Shown here in pieces: positions 1 to 8,036 of a stretch of DNA of 64,000 nucleotides. Numbering within the stretch: the stretch's first letter is position 1; the number at the start of each line of letters is the position of its first letter. The notes beneath the pieces were generated by a model. It saw only the letters and a program-made list of their open reading frames with translations. It ran no database searches and was not told where the DNA came from. The translations under genes were made by a program, and so were the position numbers. Source of the DNA: JAJXWB01 sp046349215 (GTDB taxonomy: Bacteria; Pseudomonadota; Alphaproteobacteria; Rhizobiales; Beijerinckiaceae); NCBI GenBank assembly GCA_046349215.1, contig JAXMCV010000005.1, forward strand, positions 1-64,000, in the 5' to 3' direction.

Positions 1-372
1 GAGAACTGTAGAGAGTTCGCTCCGCAGCAGATCAGCGTCATGCTTCGGGGTGACGATGTGCTTGAGGCGACGCCACGCGTCGCCGGCGAAGCTCGCCAGA
101 GCGCCGCCCGACTGTCCAAAAATGTGTGGGCCGCGACGGACATAGAGGTCAAGGAGATCACGCGCGGGAAGACCCATCGCCAATCCGATCGCCAGAATGC
201 CGCCCGTGGACGTTCCTGCGATCAGATCGAAATACTCTCCGATGGGCCGGTCGAGATCCTCTTCCAGAGACGTAAGAAAGGACGCCGGCTGCGTTCCCAT
301 GATGCCGCCGCCGTCAATCGAGAGAATTCGACGAATCGGCGGTTTATCTGAAGGAACTGCAACCTGCGTCAT
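1..372 (-). CDS. Patatin-like phospholipase, N-terminal part (cut by window edge)
   Basis: The visible 124 residues are the N-terminal part of a patatin-fold lipid acyl hydrolase. An oxyanion-hole loop DGGGIMG lies at residues 20-26 and the nucleophile elbow GTSTG at 53-57, with Ser55 as the expected catalytic serine. The catalytic Asp would lie beyond the window. Start is ATG at 372, only 5 bp after the stop of the DUF2188 gene, so the two form an operon. Bacterial patatins next to integrases and repressors are often membrane-degrading defence effectors (the CapV effector of CBASS is one). No cyclic-nucleotide synthase is visible, so that role is inference. Confidence 0.85.
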   Translation of the reverse strand, partial: MTQVAVPSDKPPIRRILSIDGGGIMGTQPASFLTSLEEDLDRPIGEYFDLIAGTSTGGILAIGLAMGLPARDLLDLYVRRGPHIFGQSGGALASFAGDAWRRLKHIVTPKHDADLLRSELSTVL

Positions 373-377
373 GTCGC

Positions 378-602
378 TTAGCCCTTCGGAGGATAGGGAT
401 CGTGCCCGTAGGAATTCTTGTCGCGAATCCGACCGTCCGGCCGATGAATGACGACTTCGCTCTGCTGGTTGATCGCGATCTCCCGTGCAGCCCGTTCGGC
501 ATCTCCCTGGGTCGGATGGATCGAGGTTGCCCTCTCATTCCTTTCGCCACGCACGGCCCATTCGTCACCGTGCGGAACGACATGCTGATTCTTGCCTGCC
601 AT
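378..602 (-). CDS. DUF2188 domain protein
   Basis: A 74-residue protein that fits the whole DUF2188 family: HVVPHGDEWAV near the N-terminus, a Thr/Gln-rich middle (HPTQGDAERAAREIA), then EVVIHRPDGRIRDKNSYG and a DPYPPKG tail. The function of the family is unknown. ATG at 602 is preferred because it follows an AGGAG ribosome binding site; the frame stays open to 716 but without a better start. It is the first gene of a two-gene operon with the patatin and is divergent from the XRE repressor. Confidence 0.8.
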   Translation of the reverse strand: MAGKNQHVVPHGDEWAVRGERNERATSIHPTQGDAERAAREIAINQQSEVVIHRPDGRIRDKNSYGHDPYPPKG

Positions 603-651
603 GCTCACAACTCCTGATTCCTTGACCTGATTCGCAAATCGTAATAAGTAG

Positions 652-670
652 CTATACGCTCTGTCATAGC
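652..670. promoter_or_regulatory. Operator candidate, copy 1 of a 19-bp direct repeat
   Basis: CTATACGCTCTGTCATAGC in the divergent promoter region. It matches the copy at 723-741 at 17 of 19 positions, 71 bp away. Paired repeats between an XRE repressor and a divergent operon are typical binding sites for the repressor. Confidence 0.5.
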
Positions 671-685
671 CTGAGCCGAAGAAAT

Positions 686-699
686 AGCCCCGCGGGGCT
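686..699. promoter_or_regulatory. Perfect 14-bp palindrome between the divergent operons
   Basis: AGCCCCGCGGGGCT reads identically on both strands. It lies between the two 19-bp repeats. It may be an additional operator or a short hairpin in a leader transcript. Confidence 0.35.
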
Positions 700-722
700 G
701 TCGACGATCTAGACATGGAACT

Positions 723-741
723 CTATACGATCTGTCATGGC
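723..741. promoter_or_regulatory. Operator candidate, copy 2 of the 19-bp direct repeat
   Basis: CTATACGATCTGTCATGGC. This copy contains the ATG start codon of the XRE gene (737-739), so protein bound here would block initiation of its own gene. That is a common autorepression arrangement. Confidence 0.5.
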
Positions 742-1051
742 CGAGTCAAGCGCACCAAAAGACTTCGCCTCTCGCCTGCGCAAAACGCGCGAAACGCGGG
801 AGCTAAGCCAATCCGAACTGGCCAGGGAAGCCGGCATGCAACCTTCGGCCATCGCCCATTTTGAGGCTGGGCGCCGCAAGCCGTCGTTCGACAACGTGCG
901 AGCGCTCGCGAAGGCGCTGAAGGTCTCGGCCGACTACCTACTCGGGGCGCAAGCCGCGACGACCGCCTTTCGCGACGAAGACAAGCTGAGCGCAAAAGAT
1001 CGACTTTTTATTCAGAACATCATCGACACAATGATTAAGGACAAGAAATAG
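737..1051 (+). CDS. XRE-family helix-turn-helix repressor
   Basis: A 104-residue DNA-binding protein. Residues about 11-70 form an HTH_3/Cro-CI domain: RLRKTRETRELSQSELAREA, then AIAHFEAGRRKPSFDNVRALAKALKVSADYLLG. A short helical C-terminal tail follows (SAKDRLFIQNIIDTMI). It is 10 bp upstream of an ImmA/IrrE peptidase gene. XRE plus ImmA/IrrE is the known repressor/anti-repressor-protease pair of mobile elements, in which the peptidase cleaves the repressor on a stress signal. It probably controls itself and the divergent DUF2188-patatin operon through the 19-bp repeats. Confidence 0.9.
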   Translation: MAESSAPKDFASRLRKTRETRELSQSELAREAGMQPSAIAHFEAGRRKPSFDNVRALAKALKVSADYLLGAQAATTAFRDEDKLSAKDRLFIQNIIDTMIKDKK

Positions 1052-1061
1052 GGGGCGAAAC

Positions 1062-1943
1062 ATGGCGGGCTTTCGGTTGAAGATGGCAACCCAGCACGGC
1101 GAAAAGGTCGCTGAGGAATTTGGCTTCAATCAGTTTCCAGTTAGACCTCGAGAGATCGCCAAGGCCAGGGATATTGTCATCCAGGCGAAACCAGCCGAAG
1201 TGACGGGCGTGTCCGGCGCGATCATCTTCGCCGGTGATTCGGCCACCATCATCTACTCCACCGAGCACGGCAACGAAGGCTTCGAGAATTTCTCCATTGG
1301 CCATGAGCTGGGGCATTGGTTCCTGCCGGGCCATCCCGAGGAGATTATCAAGGCCGGCGGCGCGCACATGTCCCGCGCCAATTTTACACAGAATACGTCG
1401 ATCGAGCTGGAGGCTGACCACTTCGCCAGCGGCCTTCTCTTGCCGTCCAATCTCACACGCAACCTGCTCTCCAATTATCAGATCGGCCTCGACGGCATTC
1501 TCAAGCTGGCTGAGAAGGCCCATTGTTCGATCACGGCTGCCGCGATTCGGGCCGCGGAGTGCGGCAGCTATCCGATGGCGATCATCGTCAGCAAGGGCAA
1601 CGAGATCGCATATGCGTTTACCTCGGAGTCTTTCAAGAATCTCGGCAAGCTAGCGTTCTTGCGAAAAGGCGCTCCTTTGCCCGACGGAGCGACGCAGAGG
1701 TTCAACGCGGATGCGGCGAATGTCCTTCGCGCCGAACGCGCCGTTGGTGAAACCGACTTGGCGACATGGTTCGACGGCCCGGGTCGGATCACTCTTGATG
1801 AAGAGATCATCGGCCTTGGCAAATACGGCTACACCTTGACCGTGTTGACCAGCGAGGGGCTGCCCGAAGCCCCTCTCGATGAGGAGGATGAGGATGCTGA
1901 ATTGGAGCGAAGCTGGACACCCCGCTTCGCTTATGGCCGGTAG
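1062..1943 (+). CDS. ImmA/IrrE-family zinc metallopeptidase
   Basis: A 293-residue protein of the ImmA/IrrE (DUF955) family. The zinc-binding HELGH motif is at residues 81-85 and the third-ligand region ELEADHFASGLLLP at about 114-127, so the active site looks complete. The C-terminal about 120 residues form an extra domain and end in an acidic stretch (EEDEDAELERS). It is co-transcribed with the XRE repressor. Members such as ImmA of ICEBs1 and IrrE of Deinococcus cleave a cognate XRE repressor; that this protein cleaves its neighbour is inference. Confidence 0.9.
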   Translation: MAGFRLKMATQHGEKVAEEFGFNQFPVRPREIAKARDIVIQAKPAEVTGVSGAIIFAGDSATIIYSTEHGNEGFENFSIGHELGHWFLPGHPEEIIKAGGAHMSRANFTQNTSIELEADHFASGLLLPSNLTRNLLSNYQIGLDGILKLAEKAHCSITAAAIRAAECGSYPMAIIVSKGNEIAYAFTSESFKNLGKLAFLRKGAPLPDGATQRFNADAANVLRAERAVGETDLATWFDGPGRITLDEEIIGLGKYGYTLTVLTSEGLPEAPLDEEDEDAELERSWTPRFAYGR

Positions 1944-2388
1944 CCACATCCGACATTGGGCCGATTAGCAGGGCCATGCTGCGGGCCGTGGGATTGCCCT
2001 CGAACTAATACGGGTGTTGCACCCCCCGCAACCATCCCCTCTTCGAAACAGTATTATGACCCTTCCGGTAATTTCGGCTGCCGGAGATGATATTTCGGAC
2101 GTGGCCGTAGTCCAGGAAGGTCGAAAATGCTTTATCTTTCAGCGGGGGCTGACTGACACTCTCTCCGTCGCACTGCTTCTCCATTGTATCCGGCCGTTCG
2201 AAGCCACGGCAAAGCATTGGATCTAGGCGACAACGGCTGTTGCGGTTATCTCAGGCGGACAAGCGCAACGCGATGCAACGGATGCGAAATCGATCCTTCC
2301 AGCACGAGATGCACAAGCGTCGACGATTATCACATGAGCTTTGCGACGGGTTGAATTGGGCAACTTAACAGGCCTGATGATAGGCGAC

Positions 2389-3759
2389 TCAAGCCTGCGC
2401 GCCTCCCTTGATCGGCATCACCTTCTTGGGATCGAGCCAGTGGTCGATCCGATCAGCCCAATGCTGCATCAGCTTCGTGCGCGAGCCGATCAGCGCGAGG
2501 GGTCCGTGCTTCTTGTAGAGACCTTCCACAGTAGAGTTATCGAGATGTGCGAGCTGCAGCTCGACGACATCGCCATCCCATGCCTTGGCGTCCTTGATCT
2601 CTTCGTGGTGAGATAGAGTCGAGAACGTGGTCCGGAATCCGTGGGCACAATGATCAGTCTTGGTATCAATGCCAAGCAGCCGCAAGCGCTTGTTGAGCGT
2701 ATTGTTTGATAGCGGCGCGTCCTTCGAGCAGGAAAACGCGTACCGGCGATGGCCGGTCAGCTTCTGGACGCTACGCAGGATCGCGAGTGCCTGTCGTGAC
2801 AAGGGCACAACATGGTCCCAACCGGTCTTCATCTTGGGAGCTGGAACAGTCCAGCGTTTGGCATCCCAATCGACCTCGCCCCATTCCATTTCATTGACCA
2901 TGCCGGGGCGGGGAATGGTCAGCGCATTGAAGCGCAAGGCAAGGCCAACGACGTCACCAAATCTCGCTCTCGTCCACGGTGCGCTGATAAGTTTGAAGAC
3001 GCGCGTGACGTCGCGTGGTTCGGTGACACCGGGACGCGGCGTCGAAATGTTGGCAATCATCTGTCCATTCAGGTTGCGGAATGGATTGTAGCCGTCGCCT
3101 TCGACGTCGGCATAGTCGCAGATCTGCTCGCCGATGCTGCGCACTCGGTCCCGGGTTTCCAGCCTTCCCTCTGCTTCATATGAACGCATGAAAGCGAGCA
3201 CGTCGGGACGCTTGATGTCCTGCCTGCACAGCTTGCCGAAGCGAGCCTTGACGTAGCCGACGCGCAGCTCGAGCACCTCGACGGTCTTGGGGTCGCGCAC
3301 TGCGACGATCCTGCCGCGCTTGACTTTCTCCACCTTCTTCTTGGCGAGCCACTCATCGGCCCATTGCGCGAAAGGCCGGGCGGCGGCCTGCTTGTGCTTG
3401 TCGAGCTGCTTCTCGATGCTCGGGTCTTTGCCTTCCTTGAGCAGGTCTTTGGCCTTGTCGCGCTCGCGCCGCGCGTCTGCGAGCGAGAACGTGCCATCCC
3501 TGCCGTTGCCGTAGGGGCCGATGGAGTAGGTTTTCTGGCGGCCGTGGAAACGGTAGTCCATCCGCCAGAGCTTGGAGGCAGCGTTGCCGGGCCTGCTCAC
3601 GTCCGGCGTGACGAAGAGATAGAGCCAGCCGCCGGTCACGTCGGAAATCTTAGCGGGACTCCACGCGCCATTGTCGAATTTCGGTCGGGCGGCGCGGCAG
3701 TCGACGTCGGTCTTAATCTGCTTGGGATTGGCGCACGCGCCGTCGTTCTTGCCGCCCAT
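2389..3759 (-). CDS. Tyrosine recombinase/integrase of P4-like type
   Basis: A 456-residue site-specific recombinase. The N-terminal part carries an Arm-DNA-binding domain (DUF4102-like: WRMDYRFHGRQKTYSIGPY, then LADARRERDKAKDLLKEGKDP). Next come a SAM-like core-binding domain and a catalytic domain. The catalytic set looks intact: Arg in IPRPGMVNEMEW, Lys in PAPKMKTGWDHVVPL, HGFR, the AHLD histidine, and the nucleophile Tyr in VEGLYKKH. ATG at 3759 is chosen because AAGGA precedes it; the open frame runs upstream to 3909. It ends the island that holds the patatin and XRE/ImmA genes, and its 5' side faces a truncated aldose epimerase. Confidence 0.93.
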   Translation of the reverse strand: MGGKNDGACANPKQIKTDVDCRAARPKFDNGAWSPAKISDVTGGWLYLFVTPDVSRPGNAASKLWRMDYRFHGRQKTYSIGPYGNGRDGTFSLADARRERDKAKDLLKEGKDPSIEKQLDKHKQAAARPFAQWADEWLAKKKVEKVKRGRIVAVRDPKTVEVLELRVGYVKARFGKLCRQDIKRPDVLAFMRSYEAEGRLETRDRVRSIGEQICDYADVEGDGYNPFRNLNGQMIANISTPRPGVTEPRDVTRVFKLISAPWTRARFGDVVGLALRFNALTIPRPGMVNEMEWGEVDWDAKRWTVPAPKMKTGWDHVVPLSRQALAILRSVQKLTGHRRYAFSCSKDAPLSNNTLNKRLRLLGIDTKTDHCAHGFRTTFSTLSHHEEIKDAKAWDGDVVELQLAHLDNSTVEGLYKKHGPLALIGSRTKLMQHWADRIDHWLDPKKVMPIKGGAQA

Positions 3760-3960
3760 CGGCTCAATTCCTTCATTCGGCAAAGCGAAAGTCGCCGTGA
3801 ACGTTTGTTCTCCCGATACCAGCAAAAATACCAGCAAATCGGGCGGCTGGGATCGGAGGAGAACAAACGGTGACGAACTAGAACGTACGCGGAAGTGCCT
3901 ATTTTTCAAGGCTTTCCGAGCACGGTGCGGACGGTTGCGGACGTTTCGGAACGGGCTTGA

Positions 3961-4296
3961 ACAGCCTGGTTGGTGCCCCTGGAGGGCAGGCGCTTGCCGC
4001 TATCGGCCGGCCTGCTGGCGCAGGAGGCGCTGTGCTTCCTCGATATCCGGAGCAGGGGGGCGACCTTCGAGAATGGCGCAGGCGCCGGGTTGCGCGTCGA
4101 ACTCGATGATTTCCCTCATCTGGCGCTGTGGGCGCGCCCGCCCGCGCCCTACCTGTGCATCGAGGCCTGGACCGGCCACGGGGACCTGGTCGGCTTTGCC
4201 GGCGAATTGTCGGAAAAGCCATCCATGCGGCTTCTCGCGCCGGGCGCCTCGGCCCGCCATTCCGCGCGCTTTTCGTTCATAACCTCCGGCCTTTGA
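3961..4296 (+). pseudogene. Aldose 1-epimerase family, 5'-truncated remnant
   Basis: About 111 codons of open frame match the C-terminal third of galactose-mutarotase-like proteins: RRLPLSAGLLAQEALCF, PHLALWARPPAPYLCIEAW, and MRLLAPGASARHSARFSF at the end. Family members are near 290 residues, so about two thirds is missing. The frame is closed by TGA at 3958-3960, immediately before homology starts, and there is no suitable start codon or ribosome binding site. The break lies on the integrase side, so island integration into this gene is the likely cause. Confidence 0.75.
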
Positions 4297-4362
4297 CGCG
4301 CGCTGCTTGGCGCCGCGCCGCGCGTCTGACAGAAGGGCGCGAAATCGGGTCAGAGGCGCGAC

Positions 4363-5280
4363 ATGAGCGGAACAGCGGATTTCCTGAGGCCATCGGGCGC
4401 CAAGGCGCTCATCATCGACGGCAAGATCGCCGCGGCCGGCGTCATCGAGGAAACGAGGGCGCGCACGCAGGCGCTGCTGGCGCGCGGCGTGAAGCCGGGG
4501 CTCGCGGTCGTGCTGGTCGGCGACGATCCGGCGAGCGGCGTCTATGTGCGCTCCAAGAGCCGCATGGCCGAATCGCTCGGCTTCCATTCCGTGCAGCACA
4601 ATCTTCCGGCCAACGTCTCGCAGGCGGATCTCAACGCGCTGGTCGAGAAGCTCAACGCCGATCCGGCCATCCACGGCATTCTCGTGCAACTGCCGCTGCC
4701 CAAGGGCCTCGATACGGCCGATGCGCTGGAGCGGATCGATCCGGGCAAGGACGTCGACGGCATCCATCCGGTCAACGCCGGCCTGCTGGCGACCGGCGCG
4801 GCCGACCGCGCGCTGGTGCCCTGCACGCCATTTGGTTCGATGCGGCTCATCGAGCGCACGGCAGCGGCGCTCGGCCGCAAGGTCGAAGGCGCGGAAGCGA
4901 TCGTCATCGGCCGCTCCAACCTGATGGGCAAGCCGATGGCGCAACTGCTGCTCGCCGCCAACGCCACCGTGACGATGGCGCATTCGCGCACGCGCGACCT
5001 GGCTGACGTGGTGCGACGCGCCGACATCGTGGTGGCGGCGGTCGGGCAGCCCGAGATGGTGCGCGGCGACTGGATTCGGGAGGGCGCCATCGTGATCGAC
5101 GTCGGCATCAACCGCGTGCCGACGCCGGACGGCAAGTACCGCCTGACCGGCGATGTCGCCTACGAGGAGGCCCTGTCGCGGGCCGGCGCGATCACGCCGG
5201 TGCCCGGCGGAGTCGGGCAGATGACCGTTCCGCTCCTGATGGCCAATACGGTCGAGGCGGCGACAAGGGCAAATCGGTAA
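4363..5280 (+). CDS. folD: Bifunctional methylenetetrahydrofolate dehydrogenase / methenyl-THF cyclohydrolase
   Basis: A 305-residue FolD with the family motifs: YVRSKSRMAESLGF around the catalytic Lys, VQLPLPKGLD, KDVDGIHPVNAG, the NADP-binding VIGRSNLMGKPMAQLL, and PVPGGVGQMTVPLLMANT at the C-terminus. It interconverts 5,10-methylene-THF, methenyl-THF and 10-formyl-THF in the cytosol. It is followed by a Crp/Fnr regulator on the same strand, 100 bp downstream. The length is normal for the family. Confidence 0.97.
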   Translation: MSGTADFLRPSGAKALIIDGKIAAAGVIEETRARTQALLARGVKPGLAVVLVGDDPASGVYVRSKSRMAESLGFHSVQHNLPANVSQADLNALVEKLNADPAIHGILVQLPLPKGLDTADALERIDPGKDVDGIHPVNAGLLATGAADRALVPCTPFGSMRLIERTAAALGRKVEGAEAIVIGRSNLMGKPMAQLLLAANATVTMAHSRTRDLADVVRRADIVVAAVGQPEMVRGDWIREGAIVIDVGINRVPTPDGKYRLTGDVAYEEALSRAGAITPVPGGVGQMTVPLLMANTVEAATRANR

Positions 5281-5380
5281 CCAAGCCGCAGGCCCCCCGT
5301 TTCTGCCGGATTTGTAGGCGGCGCGGCCTCTGTTAATGTCGCGCCCGGCCGCGCTGGGGGCGTGGCGATCCGGAACGACG

Positions 5381-6067
5381 ATGCAGAGCCTGAAAACCCT
5401 CGCCTTCTTCAAGGACGTCACGATCGATTACGACAAGTTCGATCGACGCGTGTCGTGGCGGCGCTGCGCCGACGGCGAAACGCTGGTCGATTTCGAGGAC
5501 AAGTCGACCGACGTCTATTTCCTGACGACGGGCGAAGTCCGCGTCCTGCTGCGCACAGCTTCCGGCAAGGAAGTGATCCTGGCCGACCTGAAGGCCGGCG
5601 AGTTCTTCGGCGAACTGGCGGCGATCGACGGCATCCCGCGTTCCGCCAACGTGACCGCGCTGACGAAGTCCGATCTCTGCATCATGCCGGCCAACGTTTT
5701 CCGCGAGATCCTGTTCTCGTCGCACGAGGCCTGCGACAAGGTGTTGCGCCTGCTGACGCATCGCGTGCGCGACGGCAACACGCGTCTGGCCGAAATGTCG
5801 ATCTTCGACCTGCGCCACCGTCTCTATTCCGAACTGCTGCGCATGTCGCATCCGCGCCCCGGCCATGCCGGCATGCGCGTGGTCTCGCCGCCGCCTTTCC
5901 ATCATGTCGTCGCCGCGCGCATCGGTTGCCGCCGCGAACAGGTGACGCGCGAATTGTCGTCGCTCGTCGGAGAGGGGCTGGTCGAGAAGACGCGCGGCGC
6001 GCTCGTTCTGACCAAGCCGCAGGTTCTCGAATCCCGCCTCGCCATCGCCATGGCAGAGGGCGACTGA
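5381..6067 (+). CDS. Crp/Fnr-family transcriptional regulator
   Basis: A 228-residue regulator. Residues about 1-120 form a cyclic-nucleotide-binding-like beta barrel (YFLTTGEVRVLL, GEFFGELAAIDGIPRSANVTALT), followed by a dimerisation helix and a Crp-type winged helix (HHVVAARIGCRREQVTRELSSLVGEGLVEKTRGALVL). There is no Fnr-type N-terminal cysteine cluster. ATG at 5381 (GGA 7-9 bp upstream) is preferred over an in-frame ATG at 5336. It abuts an ABC importer operon with no gap, so it is probably co-transcribed with that operon. The ligand cannot be told from the sequence. Confidence 0.9.
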   Translation: MQSLKTLAFFKDVTIDYDKFDRRVSWRRCADGETLVDFEDKSTDVYFLTTGEVRVLLRTASGKEVILADLKAGEFFGELAAIDGIPRSANVTALTKSDLCIMPANVFREILFSSHEACDKVLRLLTHRVRDGNTRLAEMSIFDLRHRLYSELLRMSHPRPGHAGMRVVSPPPFHHVVAARIGCRREQVTRELSSLVGEGLVEKTRGALVLTKPQVLESRLAIAMAEGD

Positions 6068-7138
6068 TTGCAGCCTGAAACGCCGATGCTGCGCTTCGAG
6101 AGCGTCTCGAAGGCGTTCGGCTCGGTTGTCGCCGTCGACGACGTTTCCCTCGACATTGCGCCGGGCGAATTCTTCGCGCTGCTCGGGCCGTCTGGTTGCG
6201 GCAAGACCACGCTGATGCGCATCGCCGCCGGCTTCGAGAGGCCGGATTCGGGCGCGGTGCGGATCGGCGGCGACGTGATGAACGACATTCCGCCGCACCG
6301 GCGCCCCGTGAACATGATGTTCCAGTCCTACGCGCTCTTTCCGCACATGAGCGTCGCCGACAACATCGCGTTCGGCCTGAAGCAGGAGGGCTTGCCGCGC
6401 AATGACATTGCCGCGCGCGTCGGAGAGATGGTGCGGCTCGCGCAATTGCAGGGACTGGAAAAACGCAAGCCGGAGCAGCTTTCCGGCGGACAGCGCCAGC
6501 GCGCGGCGCTGGCGCGCGCTCTCGCCAAAAGACCGAAATTGCTGCTGCTCGACGAACCGCTCGGCGCTCTCGATCGCAAGCTGCGCGAGGAAACGCAATT
6601 CGAGTTGATGGACATCCAGAAGCGCCTCGGAACGGCTTTCGTCGTCGTGACGCACGACCAGGACGAGGCCATGTCGATGGCCGACCGGATCGCCGTGATG
6701 CGCGCCGGCCGCATCGAGCAGATCGGCGCGCCGGCCGAGGTGTATGAGCGTCCGCGTTCGCGATATGTCGCGGAATTCATCGGCGAGACGAACATATTCG
6801 AAGGGCGCGCGGCGGGAAGCGTCGACGGCGCGCTTCGCATCGAGACCGGCGAGGGCGCGTTTTTCGTTCGAAACGATGGGCGCCCCGCGCAAGGCGCCGT
6901 GGCGTTTGTGTCGGTGCGGCCCGAACGCCTGCGCTTTGCAGAGCAGGGCGAGACGAACGCGCTTGCCGGAATCGTGCAGGATTCAGTCTATCGCGGCGAC
7001 AGGAACGTGTTCCGTGTGAAGCTGGCGAGCGGCCGGCTGCTGCGCCTGTCGGCGCCGGCCGGCGTCCACGCGCCGGCGGCGGGCGAAAAGGTTGCTGTCG
7101 CCTTCGATCCCGGCGCCGCGGTGCTGCTCGATGGCTAG
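6068..7138 (+). CDS. ABC transporter ATPase, PotA-like (polyamine-type importer)
   Basis: A 356-residue ATPase with Walker A GPSGCGKTT, Q-loop FQSYALFPHM, signature LSGGQRQRAALARAL, Walker B LLLLDEPLGALD, H-loop VVTHDQDEAM, and a C-terminal TOBE domain. The spermidine/putrescine and related 2-aminoethylphosphonate/Fe families fit best. TTG at 6068 follows the regulator stop directly and has AGAGGG upstream; ATG at 6086 is the alternative. It overlaps the next permease gene by 8 bp. No periplasmic binding-protein gene is next to it. Confidence 0.92.
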   Translation: MQPETPMLRFESVSKAFGSVVAVDDVSLDIAPGEFFALLGPSGCGKTTLMRIAAGFERPDSGAVRIGGDVMNDIPPHRRPVNMMFQSYALFPHMSVADNIAFGLKQEGLPRNDIAARVGEMVRLAQLQGLEKRKPEQLSGGQRQRAALARALAKRPKLLLLDEPLGALDRKLREETQFELMDIQKRLGTAFVVVTHDQDEAMSMADRIAVMRAGRIEQIGAPAEVYERPRSRYVAEFIGETNIFEGRAAGSVDGALRIETGEGAFFVRNDGRPAQGAVAFVSVRPERLRFAEQGETNALAGIVQDSVYRGDRNVFRVKLASGRLLRLSAPAGVHAPAAGEKVAVAFDPGAAVLLDG

Positions 7139-8036
7139 CGGGGCGCGCGCATCCGGATCGCGCCGCGCCCTGATCGCGCCCTATCTCTGGCTGGCGATCT
7201 TCTTCCTCGCGCCGCTCGCGCTGGTCTTCAAGATATCGCTGTCGAAGTCGGTCGTTGCGCAACCGCCCTACGAACCGACCTTCGGTTTCGGCATGGCGCC
7301 CGGCGCATGGCTCGAACAGGCGCAGAAATTCTCAATCGAAGCCTATCGCGGCCTCGTCGCCGATCCGCTCTATCTGGAATCCTACCTGACGTCGCTTGCC
7401 GTGGCGGCGCTGTCGACGCTGGTCGCGCTCCTCGTCGCCTATCCGCTCGCGCTGGCCATCGCGCGTTCGGACCGGCGCTGGCGCGGCGCGCTGATCGCAC
7501 TGGCGGTGGCGCCGTTCTGGACGAGCTTCCTCATTCGCGTCTACGCGTGGGTGGCGATCCTCAAGGACGAGGGCCTGCTCAATCACGCCCTGATATCGCT
7601 CGGCATCATCGCCGAACCGCTGGCGATCTTCGCGACCACGACGGCGGTCGTGATCGGCATCGTCTATTCGTATCTGCCGTTCGTGATCCTGCCGATCTAC
7701 AATTCCCTGGAAAAGCAGGACGCAGCGTTGCTGGAAGCCGCCGCCGACCTCGGCGCCTCGCCGTTTCGCGCCTTCCTCTCGATCACGCTGCCGCTGTCCA
7801 TGCCGGGCGTCCTCGCAGGCGCGCTCCTGATGTTCATTCCGGCTGTCGGCGAATTCGTCATCCCCGATCTGCTCGGCGGATCTGACACGATGATGATCGG
7901 CCGCGTGATGTGGAACGATTTCTTCGAGAACCGCGACTGGCCGGCGGCGTCGGCCGGCGCCATCGTCCTGCTTGTTCTTCTGGTCGGACCGATCGTCTGG
8001 TTCGAGCGACGGCAGACGCGGGAGGCGGCGGGTTGA
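7131..8036 (+). CDS. ABC transporter permease, PotB-like
   Basis: A 301-residue inner-membrane permease with about six hydrophobic segments and the EAA loop (EAAADLGASPFRAFLSITLPLSMPG) that contacts the ATPase. The start ATG at 7131 overlaps the end of the ATPase gene. The N-terminal region holds a periplasmic insertion between the first two membrane helices, as in PotB. It pairs with the PotC-like permease to form the translocation channel. Confidence 0.92.
   Translation: MASGARASGSRRALIAPYLWLAIFFLAPLALVFKISLSKSVVAQPPYEPTFGFGMAPGAWLEQAQKFSIEAYRGLVADPLYLESYLTSLAVAALSTLVALLVAYPLALAIARSDRRWRGALIALAVAPFWTSFLIRVYAWVAILKDEGLLNHALISLGIIAEPLAIFATTTAVVIGIVYSYLPFVILPIYNSLEKQDAALLEAAADLGASPFRAFLSITLPLSMPGVLAGALLMFIPAVGEFVIPDLLGGSDTMMIGRVMWNDFFENRDWPAASAGAIVLLVLLVGPIVWFERRQTREAAG

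Noticed and set aside
2014..2226. Small ORFs in 1944-2388
   Set aside because: Short overlapping frames on both strands without ribosome binding sites or recognisable products. I see no supportable feature in this 445-bp gap.
3971..4045. tRNA 3' end on the minus strand at the island junction
   Set aside because: TGGTGCCCCTGGAG looks like the complement of a tRNA end with CCA, but the next 60 bases have no T-loop (GGTTCGA) or cloverleaf, and they code for the aldose epimerase remnant.
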